Source: JALZKA01 sp963721645 (GTDB taxonomy: Bacteria > Actinomycetota > Thermoleophilia > Solirubrobacterales > 70-9). From it: 64,000 nucleotides of DNA. The notes under the pieces were generated by a model, which was not told the origin of the DNA, searched no databases, and saw nothing but the letters and a program-made list of their open reading frames with translations. This document shows positions 1-7,813 of the stretch, in pieces (within the stretch, counting starts at the first letter, position 1; every line of letters starts with the position of its first letter). Made by a program: the position numbers and the translations under genes. The DNA lies in contig CAVRJK010000001.1 of NCBI GenBank assembly GCA_963721645.1, positions 124,001 through 188,000 of the forward strand. Direction: 5' to 3'.

Positions 1-294
1 AAGACGGGCGAGTCGTCGCCCGCCTCGAAGCTCTCCGAGGACCTCCAGCTCGCTCTCTACCGCGTCGCCGCGCGCGAGGCCTGGCAGTTGGAGGCCACGC
101 AGGGCGCCTACTGGTACGTCCTCTCCGACCAGCGCGTGGAGGTCGAGCACGCGCCCGACGACGCCGAGCGCGTCGAGCGGACCGTTCTGGACGTGGCGGC
201 CGGCATCGAGGCCCAGGACTTCGAGCCGCGGCCGTCGTTCGAGATCTGCTCCTGGTGTGACTACCGGCTGATCTGCCCGGCGTCGGAGGCCTAA
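1..294 (+). CDS. RecB-family PD-(D/E)XK nuclease, C-terminal fragment
   Basis: The gene enters from before the window and its frame is open from base 1 to the TAA at 292-294. The visible 97 residues begin with KTG, the end of the PD-(D/E)XK motif that carries the catalytic lysine. A QLALY helix follows, the QxxxY-type motif of RecB/AddB/Cas4 nuclease domains. The C-terminus has CSWCDYRLICP, with three closely spaced cysteines that in this family bind a 4Fe-4S cluster together with one distal upstream cysteine. The protein probably acts in double-strand break repair, either as a stand-alone RecB-like exonuclease or as the tail of a UvrD/AddA-like helicase-nuclease. Which of these is right cannot be decided without the missing 5' part. 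Confidence 0.8.
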   Translation, partial: KTGESSPASKLSEDLQLALYRVAAREAWQLEATQGAYWYVLSDQRVEVEHAPDDAERVERTVLDVAAGIEAQDFEPRPSFEICSWCDYRLICPASEA

Positions 295-324
295 CGCCCC
301 CGGCCGCGACCCGGCGCGACCCTA

Positions 325-392
325 GGGGTCAGACCCCTCACAGAACGCTCACATCGTGTTCCAGGCGTCAGGGAGTAGAGGGGTCAGACCCC
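325..392. repeat. Paired GGGGTCAGACCCC palindromes
   Basis: Two perfect copies of GGGGTCAGACCCC lie at 325-337 and 380-392 in the same orientation. The first is between the RecB-like gene and the PAC2 gene. The second lies inside the 3' end of the PAC2 gene. The 42-base spacer begins TCACAGAACGCTCACA, which resembles the spacers of other copies in this window (see 13055-13120 and 37719-37759). Confidence 0.8.
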
Positions 393-1264
393 GGCTGTGG
401 GTCGTCGTCGTCATTCCTTTGCTTTAGGAAGCGCTGGAAGTCCCGGGCGAGCGCGTCGCCCGAGGGAACCTCCGGTAGCTCGATCTCGTCGTCCTGCTCG
501 GACTCGAGGCGGCGGACGAGCTCCTCGATCTCGGGGTTGGCCGAGACGGCTCGATTGACCTGGCTCTCGAAGCGCTCCATCGCGTCCTCGAGCTCGGACG
601 CCTCGAGCGCGACCCCGGTAAGCCCTTCCAGGCGGCGAAGCAGGGCGAGGGCGGCCTTGGGATTGGGCACGGCCGCCACGTAGTGGGGCACTGCGGCCCA
701 CAGGCTCGCCGACGGCATGTTGCGCTGGCGCGCCTGGTCGTGGAGGACGCCGACGATCCCTGTCGGGCCCTCGTAGTTCGAGCGGCTGAGGCCGAGCTCC
801 TCGACAAGTCTCTCCTCGCTGGCGAGGCCCGTGATCGGCACGGGAAGCGTGTGGGCGACGTCCGCAATCAGCGCGCCAAGGCTGATCAGCATCTCGGCGC
901 CCAGCTCTTGAGCGACGTCCAGAATGGCTGACGAATAGCTCCGCCACTTCAGGTTCGGCTCGACGCCCGTCATCAGGATGAAGTCCTTCTCGGCTCCAGG
1001 AATGGGGGCGGCCGTGAATGAGTTGTCGGGCCAATCGACATGGCGGGTGCGCCCTTCGATCAGGCGGATCGTCGGGCGGTTCACCTGAAAGTCGTAGAAC
1101 TCCTCGGGGTCGAGGCGGGCGACGACGTGGGAGTCGAGGGTGCCGGCGATCGTCTCCAGCGCCGTCGATGCGGCGCCCGCGGCGTCGTTCCAGCCGGCAA
1201 AGGCGCAGACGAGGACGGGGTTTCGAAGCTCAGGCTTCTCGCCTTCCCAGATCACGTGATCCAC
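368..1264 (-). CDS. PAC2 family protein
   Basis: This 298-residue protein opens with MDHVIWEGEKPELRNPVL and the PAC2 core VCAFAGWNDAAGAAS. Actinobacterial PAC2 proteins are related to eukaryotic proteasome-assembly chaperone 2 and are usually about 280-310 residues long. Their biochemical role in bacteria is not settled. The C-terminal tail is acidic and low in complexity (DDDDPQPGSDPSTP), and its last residues are encoded by a GGGGTCAGACCCC repeat at 380-392. The natural C-terminus was therefore probably shorter or different. The start ATG faces the YhaM-like gene across about 70 bases, so the two genes are divergent. Confidence 0.85.
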   Translation of the reverse strand: MDHVIWEGEKPELRNPVLVCAFAGWNDAAGAASTALETIAGTLDSHVVARLDPEEFYDFQVNRPTIRLIEGRTRHVDWPDNSFTAAPIPGAEKDFILMTGVEPNLKWRSYSSAILDVAQELGAEMLISLGALIADVAHTLPVPITGLASEERLVEELGLSRSNYEGPTGIVGVLHDQARQRNMPSASLWAAVPHYVAAVPNPKAALALLRRLEGLTGVALEASELEDAMERFESQVNRAVSANPEIEELVRRLESEQDDEIELPEVPSGDALARDFQRFLKQRNDDDDPQPGSDPSTP

Positions 1265-1334
1265 CCGGCGAGACTACCTGCGATGAAGCGGCCGCGAGGT
1301 CGGACCGTCCGCGCCTTGTCCGACAATCGACTGG

Positions 1335-2241
1335 ATGGACACCGCCACCGCCAATGCGCCGCTCGCCGAGGCCGACTCGCCCCAGGTCGCAGATCTGCGC
1401 CCAGGGCAGCGCTTCGCGGGCGCCTTTGCGTGCGTGCGCAAGGACCGCCTGACCGCCAAGAACGGCTCCACGTATCTCTCGCTCCAGCTCCGGGATCGCA
1501 CCGGCACGCTTCCCGCCCGCGTCTTTCGCGAGGCGGACCGTCTCGGCCTGCGCTTCAACTCAGGAGACGCCGTTCAGGTCAGCGGCCGAATCGAGCGCTT
1601 CCGCGGCGATCTGGTCGCAGAGCTCGACGACGTACAAAAGATCGAGCCGGGTTCGTACGACCCGGGAGCCTTCCTGCCCGCGGCCTACCGGTCGGTGGAG
1701 GAGCTCGAGGGGTTCCTCGAGCACCTCGTCTCAGAGGTCCACCACGACGGTCTTCGGCAAGTCGCCGCGGGGTTGGTCCTGGAGGGCCCGTACGCCGCGG
1801 AGTTCAGGCGCGCGCCGTGCACCCAGTGGGGCCACCACGCATATCTGGGCGGGCTGATCGAGCACACCGTCGCGGTCGGCACGATCGTCCTCGAGACCTG
1901 CCAGCTCCATCCCCGGCTCAACTCGGACCTTCTTGATGGCCGCGGCCCTCGTCCACGACATCGGCAAGGTGCGCGAGTTCACCTACGGCGCCGAGTTCGG
2001 CCTCTCCGAGGAGGGACGGATGCTCGGCCACCTGCAGATGGGTGCCTCTTTGACGGGCCAAGCCGCGCAGGGGCTGGAGCCCGAGCTTCGCCTCGCCCTC
2101 GTCAACTGCGTCCTGAGCCACCATGGCCCGCCCGACTCGGCGCGCGGGCGCGAGAAGTTCGCAACGCCCGAGGCGCTCGCGCTCTTTCGCGTGAACGCCC
2201 TCGACGCCGGCGTCAAGGGTGCCTTGGAGTCGGGGCTCTAG
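1335..2241 (+). pseudogene. YhaM-like OB-fold/HD-domain 3'-5' exoribonuclease, interrupted by a frameshift
   Basis: The first frame from ATG 1335 encodes an OB-fold nucleic-acid-binding domain (about residues 15-110) and the first half of an HD domain (GGLIEHTVAV). The family-conserved continuation, LVHDIGKVREF, lies in the next frame from about 1936 to the TAG at 2239-2241. Skipping one base near 1935 gives a gap-free join, DLL-MAAALVHDIGK. YhaM enzymes are metal-dependent 3'-5' exonucleases that turn over RNA, and they also act on single-stranded DNA. The break separates the metal-binding histidines from the catalytic HD pair, so neither half should work alone. The lesion may be real or a sequencing or assembly indel. 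The downstream half stays well conserved (SHHGPPDSARGREKFATPEA), which favours a recent event or an error. Confidence 0.75.
1929..1938 (+). other. Probable +1 frameshift site in the YhaM-like gene
   Basis: The sequence reads CTTCTTGATG. The upstream frame gives DLLDGRG and then unrelated arginine-rich residues. Dropping one base gives DLLMAAALVHDIGK, which matches the family. No in-frame stop lies next to the site, so it does not look like the classic prfB-type programmed frameshift. Confidence 0.7.
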
Positions 2242-2618
2242 GAGGCCTGCGCAGGCCTGGTCGCGGCGCGGTGCACGAGCTGCGCCGCGATCGCGAGCGC
2301 CAGGATGGCGAAGCCGATCTCGAGCGCACGCTGCGAAACCTCGTTCGAGACCACGACTCCCACGGCGACGCCGGCAACCGAGGTGGCCCCGATCACTCCC
2401 GCGTCGGCAAACCGGACGTTGCCGTAGCGGCGCTGGCGGATCGTTCCGGCGATCGCGACGATCACGATCGCAAGCAGGGAGGTCGATTCGGCGACGACCT
2501 GCGATTCGTCAAGGACGATCACGAGCGCGGGCACGAACAGGATCCCACCGCCCACGCCAACCATCCCGCCGACGAAGCCGCCGGCGAACCCGAAGAGGAT
2601 CACGAGGACGATGTCCAT
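2238..2618 (-). CDS. TauE/SafE-family half-transporter (second of pair)
   Basis: This is a 126-residue integral membrane protein with about four hydrophobic helices. It carries the glycine-rich TauE/SafE repeat signature GGMVGVGGGILFVPAL. Typical TauE/SafE (UPF0721) sulfite/sulfonate exporters are about 250 residues long and contain two such repeats, so this is half-sized. Its ATG overlaps the TGA of the upstream half-protein as ATGA, which implies coupled translation and probably one hetero-oligomeric transporter. The substrate is unknown. Its stop codon overlaps the TAG of the convergent YhaM-like gene. Confidence 0.8.
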   Translation of the reverse strand: MDIVLVILFGFAGGFVGGMVGVGGGILFVPALVIVLDESQVVAESTSLLAIVIVAIAGTIRQRRYGNVRFADAGVIGATSVAGVAVGVVVSNEVSQRALEIGFAILALAIAAQLVHRAATRPAQAS

Positions 2619-2986
2619 CAGCGGATCAGGAGCTCCAGGGACACGGCGACCAGGAGCAGGGCGAATAGATAGGAGACGGCCCCCTGCGGGACTCGCTGTT
2701 GCAGGGCGGTTCCGGCGATCACTCCGCCGATCGCGGGAATCCCGATCGCGAGGCCGTTGACGACGTCCACGTTGCCGTAGGCGCCCTGACCGGCCGCCGC
2801 CAGCGCCGCGATGATCACGATCGCCGCGAGGCTTGTACCCGTCGCCTCCCGCTCGCCGTAGCTGAACCAGAGGATCAGGAGAGGAACGATGATCGTGCCT
2901 CCGCCGACCCCGAAGAGCCCGCTGAAGATCCCCGCTGCCGTGCCGACGACGGCCAGCTTCACAAGGCGTTGAGGGTCGCCGAACAC
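2618..2986 (-). CDS. TauE/SafE-family half-transporter (first of pair)
   Basis: This protein of about 122 residues has the same fold repeat as its neighbour (GLFGVGGGTIIVPLLIL) and four predicted membrane helices. It forms the upstream half of a split TauE/SafE transporter. I chose GTG at 2986, giving VFGDPQRLVKLAVVG. The longer reading from 3034 would overlap the divergent otsB start by about 20 bases. The two half-genes overlap by ATGA at 2616-2620. Nothing nearby identifies the exported anion. Confidence 0.75.
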   Translation of the reverse strand: MFGDPQRLVKLAVVGTAAGIFSGLFGVGGGTIIVPLLILWFSYGEREATGTSLAAIVIIAALAAAGQGAYGNVDVVNGLAIGIPAIGGVIAGTALQQRVPQGAVSYLFALLLVAVSLELLIR

Positions 2987-3013
2987 GCGAGCCGATACTA
3001 GTTTCGTCCTGAG

Positions 3014-3820
3014 ATGTCGTTGCTGCCCGCTCACGAAGCGCTCTTGGCGCCTTTCAAGGCGGCTCCGCAGCGCTGCGCCGTCCTCATGGATGTGGACGGC
3101 ACGCTCGCCCCGATCGTCGGGCTTCCCGAGGACGCAGCCGTTCCCGAGGAAACCGCACGGATCCTGACTTCGCTGGCCGGGCGCTACGGGCTGGTCGCAT
3201 GCGTGACAGGTCGCAGGGCTCTAAAGGCGCGCGAGATGGTCGGCGTGCCCGAGATCATCTATGCCGGGAATCAGGGCTTTGAGTTGTTGCGGCCCGGCGA
3301 GGAGGAGCCGCAACCGGACCCCGCGGCAGGACCCGGGGGCGAGCGGGCGCGGAAGTTTCTGGACAGCCTGGACCTGCGGCGGTTCTCGGAGCTGGGGATC
3401 CGACGGGAGGACAAGGGGCCGATCCAGGTCATTCACTGGCGAGGAGCACCGGACGAGGTCGAGGCGCGAGCCCGCGTGGAGACGATCGCCCAGCTCGCGG
3501 CACAGGCCGGGCTCCTCCCCCTGTGGGGGCGGAAGGTGCTGGACCTGCGGCCGGCGGCCGGAATCGACAAGGGGACCGTTGTCCACCGGCTCTTGGTCGA
3601 GCACGCTCCGCTTGATGCTGCGATCTTCGCGGGGGACGACCGCACCGACCTGGACGCCTTCCGGGCGCTCGATCGCCTGGCGGGCACGGCGCGGCTGGGG
3701 ACGGCCGTTCGGCTGGGCGTCTACACCGAGGAGAGCCCGCCGGAGATCGAGGCCGAGGCCGATCTGGTGGTCAAGGGAACGGACGGCGTATTCGAGATCC
3801 TGAAGGCACTGGGCAGCTGA
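3014..3820 (+). CDS. otsB: Trehalose-6-phosphate phosphatase
   Basis: The enzyme hydrolyses trehalose 6-phosphate to trehalose in the last step of the OtsA-OtsB pathway. It is a HAD-superfamily protein of 268 residues, typical for the family. Motif I is DVDGT at residues 26-30, with the aspartyl nucleophile. CVTGR marks the Thr/Ser motif, a lysine follows in the IDKG segment, and motif IV is GDDRTDLDAF. No otsA synthase gene is in the window. The TGA overlaps the ATG of the next membrane-protein gene as TGATG, so the two are probably co-translated. Confidence 0.9.
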   Translation: MSLLPAHEALLAPFKAAPQRCAVLMDVDGTLAPIVGLPEDAAVPEETARILTSLAGRYGLVACVTGRRALKAREMVGVPEIIYAGNQGFELLRPGEEEPQPDPAAGPGGERARKFLDSLDLRRFSELGIRREDKGPIQVIHWRGAPDEVEARARVETIAQLAAQAGLLPLWGRKVLDLRPAAGIDKGTVVHRLLVEHAPLDAAIFAGDDRTDLDAFRALDRLAGTARLGTAVRLGVYTEESPPEIEAEADLVVKGTDGVFEILKALGS

Positions 3821-4368
3821 TGCTGTTCTCCGAACTCTTGCGGATCACCGTCTTTTTGTTCGCCGGGGTCGCAACTGCGCTCGGGGCGGCCTCGGTGGTT
3901 TTAGCCAACCAGGAGCAGCCGACGACCCTGGGCCTCGCCGTGGTGGGTGGCTGGTGGCTGGTGGCGACGGTCGCGGGCCTTCTTTATGGCACGACCGGGC
4001 GCTCGGCCGAGGCGCTGGCGCCGGTGCTTCGCTCGGCCAAGACTCAAACGACCCTGCCGGCTGAGACCGAGGGCCGGATCGCGTTCATGCGCCTGTGGCC
4101 GATTGGTGCGTTCGCGCTGGTTTGTCTTGTCGCGGGCATCTTTTACCCGCAGGTCACGGCAATCGGTGCCGGCTACGCGATCCTCATCGCGCTCGGCTGG
4201 CGCCGGCGCGAGGCTGCGGTTCAGGCGATCGAGGACCGCGACGGCGTCCGCTTCTATGTCGAGCCCTCTGGGGCTCTGCGCCCCTTGAAGCTTGTTCGCA
4301 CTCCGGGGCTCTATCGCGACCGGGCTCCAACGGCGAAGCCTCCACCGCCTCCACCTGCCCCGAGTTGA
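3820..4368 (+). CDS. Membrane protein of unknown function, downstream of otsB
   Basis: The 182-residue protein has about four hydrophobic segments (about residues 7-28, 36-55, 90-108 and 112-127). A soluble tail of about 50 residues follows and ends in a proline run. The start overlaps the otsB stop as TGATG. I do not recognise the family. The last 185 bases overlap, tail to tail, the 3' end of the MFS gene on the other strand. One of the two C-termini may therefore be mis-predicted. Confidence 0.6.
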   Translation: MLFSELLRITVFLFAGVATALGAASVVLANQEQPTTLGLAVVGGWWLVATVAGLLYGTTGRSAEALAPVLRSAKTQTTLPAETEGRIAFMRLWPIGAFALVCLVAGIFYPQVTAIGAGYAILIALGWRRREAAVQAIEDRDGVRFYVEPSGALRPLKLVRTPGLYRDRAPTAKPPPPPPAPS

Positions 4369-5581
4369 CCCGGCGCTCGGCGAGGCGCCTGAACGCCACC
4401 GCGGCTCCTGCGCCGGTCGCCAGCGCCGACACGCCGGCCAGGGCGAGCGCGACTCGCGGGTCCCAGATGCCCGAGAGCGCACCGACGATCGGGCCGCCGA
4501 TCGGCGTCGAGCCCATGAAGACGATCGAGAACAGTGCCATCACGCGTCCGCGCATCGCGGGCGCTGCGCTCAGCTGAAGCGTCGAGTTGACGCCGGCGGC
4601 AAAGGTCACGCTCGCGGCCCCCAGGGGAATCAGGGCTATCGCAAGCAGATCGAGACTGGGCGCGGCAGTCGCAAGTAGCGCAAAGACTCCGAACGCAAGA
4701 GCTGAGCCGACAAGCCAGCGCTCGCCGATCCGCTCGCGGCTGCCGATCGCGATTGCACCACCGACCGCGCCGGCTCCCATCGCGATCACCAATGCCGAGT
4801 AACTCTCGGGGCCGCCGTCGAACGACTGCCGGGCGAGCAACGGGAGGAGGACGTGGAAGTTGAGTCCCAGCGTCCCGATCACGGCCATCATCCCAATCGG
4901 GATAGCCAGCTCCGGCGTGCGGGTCACGTAGTGAAATCCCTTGCGGATCGCACCTGGCTCGCGCGTTGCCAGCTTCGGGGGGGCGAGCGCCGAGCGATCG
5001 AGCGACATGAGCGCCAGGATCATCCCGCCGAACGACAGGGCGTTGAGCAAAAAGCAGAGCTCGATCGAGCCGCCGGCGATCAAGATCCCCGCCATGGCGG
5101 GTCCGGTGATGCGCGAGGTGTGGATGAGCACGCTCTGCAGCCCGACGGCGCTGACGACGCGGTCGGGTCCGACGATCTCGATCACGTATGACTGGCGGGC
5201 CGGCAGGTCGACGGCCAGGACGATTCCCCGAGCCAGCACCAGCCCCATGACCATCCATGCGGCGACGTTGTCCGTCGCAGCGAGACCGAACAAAACCAGC
5301 GGCGGAATCGCCATCAGGGCCTGGGTGAGGATGAGAAGGCGGCGCTTGGGAACCGAGTCGGCGACAAGGCCGCCCCACGCACCGACCACGAGGATCGGGA
5401 GGAACTGCAGGGCGGAGGTGACGCCGACGGCCAGTGCCGAGCCGGTGAGCGTGAGGACCAGCCACATCTCGGCGACGATCTGCATCCAGTTGCCGCTGAT
5501 GGAGACCAGCTGGCCGCCGAACCACCTGCGGTAGTTGGGAACCTGGAACGAGCCGACGCTTCGGCGAAGCGCGGCCGTCAA
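4184..5581 (-). CDS. MFS transporter (EntS/MFS_3-like)
   Basis: The protein has 465 residues. About 400 of them form a 12-helix major facilitator fold beginning FQVPNYRRWFGGQLVSISG, the usual opening of the enterobactin-exporter-like subgroup. The motif-A-like loop is GLVADSVPKRRLLILTQ. The gene overlaps the MarR gene upstream by ATGA, so it is the likely regulated efflux pump of a marR-mfs operon. After AFRRLAERR comes an odd arginine- and proline-rich tail of about 55 residues. It is encoded antisense to the otsB-linked membrane gene and may be an extension caused by an indel or a lost stop. The substrate is unknown. Confidence 0.85.
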   Translation of the reverse strand: MTAALRRSVGSFQVPNYRRWFGGQLVSISGNWMQIVAEMWLVLTLTGSALAVGVTSALQFLPILVVGAWGGLVADSVPKRRLLILTQALMAIPPLVLFGLAATDNVAAWMVMGLVLARGIVLAVDLPARQSYVIEIVGPDRVVSAVGLQSVLIHTSRITGPAMAGILIAGGSIELCFLLNALSFGGMILALMSLDRSALAPPKLATREPGAIRKGFHYVTRTPELAIPIGMMAVIGTLGLNFHVLLPLLARQSFDGGPESYSALVIAMGAGAVGGAIAIGSRERIGERWLVGSALAFGVFALLATAAPSLDLLAIALIPLGAASVTFAAGVNSTLQLSAAPAMRGRVMALFSIVFMGSTPIGGPIVGALSGIWDPRVALALAGVSALATGAGAAVAFRRLAERRVNSGQVEAVEASPLEPGRDRAPECEQASRGAEPQRARHRSGRRRGPRSPEPQPRAGASRAR

Positions 5582-6027
5582 GAGGGGTCCTCGAGCATGC
5601 GCTCGAGCACTTCCGCGGCGCGCTCCAGGGTCTCGACGTCCTCGTCGCCGAGCTTTCGGAGGCGGCGCGAGACGTAAGCGTTCTTTCGCGAGCGGACGCG
5701 CTTGATCAGCGCGCTCCCGTCTCGGCTTGCGCTGAGGAGGCAGGCGCGGCCGTCGTTGGGGTCGGCCGCCCGCTCGATGAGCCCGTCCTTCTCGAGGGCC
5801 GCGGCGATGCGGGTGGCTGTGGGGCGCTTGACGCGTTCGATGTCGGCGAGTTCCGACGGGGTCAGGGGCCCGTGTCGCTCGACGGTCGCGAGCGCGGCCA
5901 TCAGCGTGGGAGAGAGGTCGGCTCCGGCTTCTTGTCGCATCCGGCGGGCGGTGCGCACGATCGCGAGGCGCAGGCGAACAGCCGTTTCGGCGATGCGTTC
6001 GTCACGAGCTGGAGAAGTAGTTACCAT
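5578..6027 (-). CDS. MarR-family transcriptional regulator
   Basis: The 149-residue winged-helix protein includes TPSELADIERVKRPTATRI (recognition-helix region) followed by the wing, ERAADPNDGRACLLSA. MarR proteins are dimeric repressors that usually release DNA when they bind a phenolic or drug-like ligand. The gene overlaps the MFS gene by ATGA. A 19-base perfect inverted repeat sits directly against its start codon (6027-6045), as expected for autorepression. It lies only 19 bases downstream of the polX stop on the same strand, so its promoter must lie within the end of polX. Confidence 0.9.
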   Translation of the reverse strand: MVTTSPARDERIAETAVRLRLAIVRTARRMRQEAGADLSPTLMAALATVERHGPLTPSELADIERVKRPTATRIAAALEKDGLIERAADPNDGRACLLSASRDGSALIKRVRSRKNAYVSRRLRKLGDEDVETLERAAEVLERMLEDPS

Positions 6028-6045
6028 TGCTAATTAGCTTAGCAA
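6027..6045. promoter_or_regulatory. Putative MarR operator
   Basis: TTGCTAA-TTAGC-TTAGCAA is a perfect 7-base inverted repeat with a 5-base centre. It contains a second nested palindrome, GCTAATTAGC. It is an A+T-rich island in very G+C-rich DNA and fills the whole gap between the polX stop and the marR start codon. MarR sites are commonly 15-20-base A+T-rich palindromes over the promoter or start. Confidence 0.7.
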
Positions 6046-6046
6046 A

Positions 6047-7795
6047 CTACCTCTTTCGCTTCAAGAGCTTCTTGAACTCGCCCCACGGCCGAGTGTTCGC
6101 GACATCGGCTTTTGTCAGCCAGGCTCGGCGGGCGTTGGCGATGCCGTAGCGCATGTTCGCGAGCGTCGAGATTTGGTGGGCGTCCGTGTTCAGGCAGATC
6201 TTTACGCCGGCGTCCGCGGCCAGGCGTGCGTTCTGCTCGGAGAGGTCGCGGCGATTCGGGTTGCCGTTGATCTCGATCATCGTGCCCGCGTTCGCCGCGG
6301 CTTCGACGACTGCCTCGATGTCGAAGTCGTAGCCCTCGCGGCGCAGGAGCATGCGGCCTGAGGGGTGGCCGAGACAATCGACGAGCGGATGCTCGACGGC
6401 GGCGACCATGCGTTTGGTCATGTTCTCGCGCGTCATCCGAAACGACGTGTGGACGCTCGCTACGACCCAGTCCAGGCGTTCGAGGAGTGAGTCCTCGTAG
6501 TCGAGCGAGCCGTCGGTGAGAATGTTCACCTCGGAGCCGGCCAGGACCCGGAAGCGCTTTGACGCGATCCGCTCGTTCAGCTCGGCGATCTCCTCGATCC
6601 GCTCCTCCAGCATGTCGGGGGTCACGTGGTCGCCGAAGCCGTGTGATGCGGAGTGGTCCGTGATCGCGAAATAGGAGTAGCCGAGCGAGCGGGCGGCGTC
6701 GACCATCTCCGAGAGCTCGTTCTTGCCGTCGGAGAGCGTCGTGTGGGAGTGAAGGTCGCCCTTGATGTCGCCCTGTGTGACGAGCGTTGGCAGCTCGCCG
6801 TCACGCGCGGCCTTGATCTCGCCCCGGTTCTCGCGCAGCTCCGGCTCGATGTAGGTGAGGCCGAGGCGCTCGTAGACCTCTTCTTCCGTGGCAAAGCTCT
6901 CGACCTTGCCGGATTCGGTGTCCTTGATGCCGTGCTCGGACACCGACAGTCCCATCTTCACCGCGCGTTCGCGGAGCTCAACGTTGTGGGCGGCGGATCC
7001 GGTGAAGTGTTGAAGCAGGTTCCCGTACGCCTCGGGGGCGACGATCCGCAGGTCTATCGAAACGCCGTTCTGCGTCGTGATCTTCGCTCCCCCCTGCCCG
7101 GGGTTGCCCGACGCGGCGGCGAGCGGGTGCTCGACGAGGGCAGTGGCCAACGCCTTCGGATCCTTCGCGGTCGCGATCAGGTCCACGTCCTTGCATGTCT
7201 CTGTCAGCCGGCGCGCCGAGCCGGCGACGGCAACGGCCTCACACCCGGGGTGTTCGAGAAGGTCGGCCGCGAGCTTTTCGGCGATTGGCAGCACGTCGGA
7301 GAGGAGGACTCGCTCTGCAGGCCCTTCGGATCCAAGCTTCTCGAGCTGGGCGGCGATGTTCTCTTCGGCCTTCGGCCCAAGGCCTTTCATGGCGCGAATG
7401 CGCTCGTCGGCGATCGCCTGGCGGAGGTCGGCGATCGAGGCAACGCCGATCTCGTCGAAGAGGCGGCGCGCAGTCTTTGCCCCCAGGCCCGGAACGCGTG
7501 TCACCTCGACGAGCGTGGCCGGGAACTTGGCCTTCAGCTTCTCGGCGGAGGGGATCGTCCCGGCATCGAGGAAAGCGTTGATCTTCTCGGCCGACGTCTT
7601 GCCGATGCCGGGCAGCTCGGTGACCTTTCCGGCGCGGGTGAGCTCGGCGATCGACACCGGGCACTGGCGCATCGTCTTGGCCGCGTCTCGGTAGGCGTTC
7701 ACGCGGAACCGGTCGGCGCCGTCGAGCTCGTAAAGCACGCCGAGCTCGGAAAATGCGTCCGCGATCTGAGCGTTGGTCGGATCCTTCTTGGCCAT
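6047..7795 (-). CDS. polX: DNA polymerase/3'-5' exonuclease PolX
   Basis: This is a bacterial family-X polymerase with a C-terminal PHP domain, of about 582 residues from ATG 7795 (an upstream ATG at 7807 is also in frame). The N-terminal part has helix-hairpin-helix segments (ELPGIGKTSAEKI and RVPGLGAKTARRL). The polymerase core has GSARR and the metal-binding DVDLIAT. The PHP domain has DLHSHTTLSDG, ITDHS, SVHTS and LNTDAH metal ligands. PolX fills short gaps and proofreads in base-excision repair. Its start lies only about 6-18 bases from that of the divergent mannosyltransferase gene. Confidence 0.92.
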   Translation of the reverse strand: MAKKDPTNAQIADAFSELGVLYELDGADRFRVNAYRDAAKTMRQCPVSIAELTRAGKVTELPGIGKTSAEKINAFLDAGTIPSAEKLKAKFPATLVEVTRVPGLGAKTARRLFDEIGVASIADLRQAIADERIRAMKGLGPKAEENIAAQLEKLGSEGPAERVLLSDVLPIAEKLAADLLEHPGCEAVAVAGSARRLTETCKDVDLIATAKDPKALATALVEHPLAAASGNPGQGGAKITTQNGVSIDLRIVAPEAYGNLLQHFTGSAAHNVELRERAVKMGLSVSEHGIKDTESGKVESFATEEEVYERLGLTYIEPELRENRGEIKAARDGELPTLVTQGDIKGDLHSHTTLSDGKNELSEMVDAARSLGYSYFAITDHSASHGFGDHVTPDMLEERIEEIAELNERIASKRFRVLAGSEVNILTDGSLDYEDSLLERLDWVVASVHTSFRMTRENMTKRMVAAVEHPLVDCLGHPSGRMLLRREGYDFDIEAVVEAAANAGTMIEINGNPNRRDLSEQNARLAADAGVKICLNTDAHQISTLANMRYGIANARRAWLTKADVANTRPWGEFKKLLKRKR

Positions 7796-7813
7796 CACAA
7801 TTACCATCGTGGC

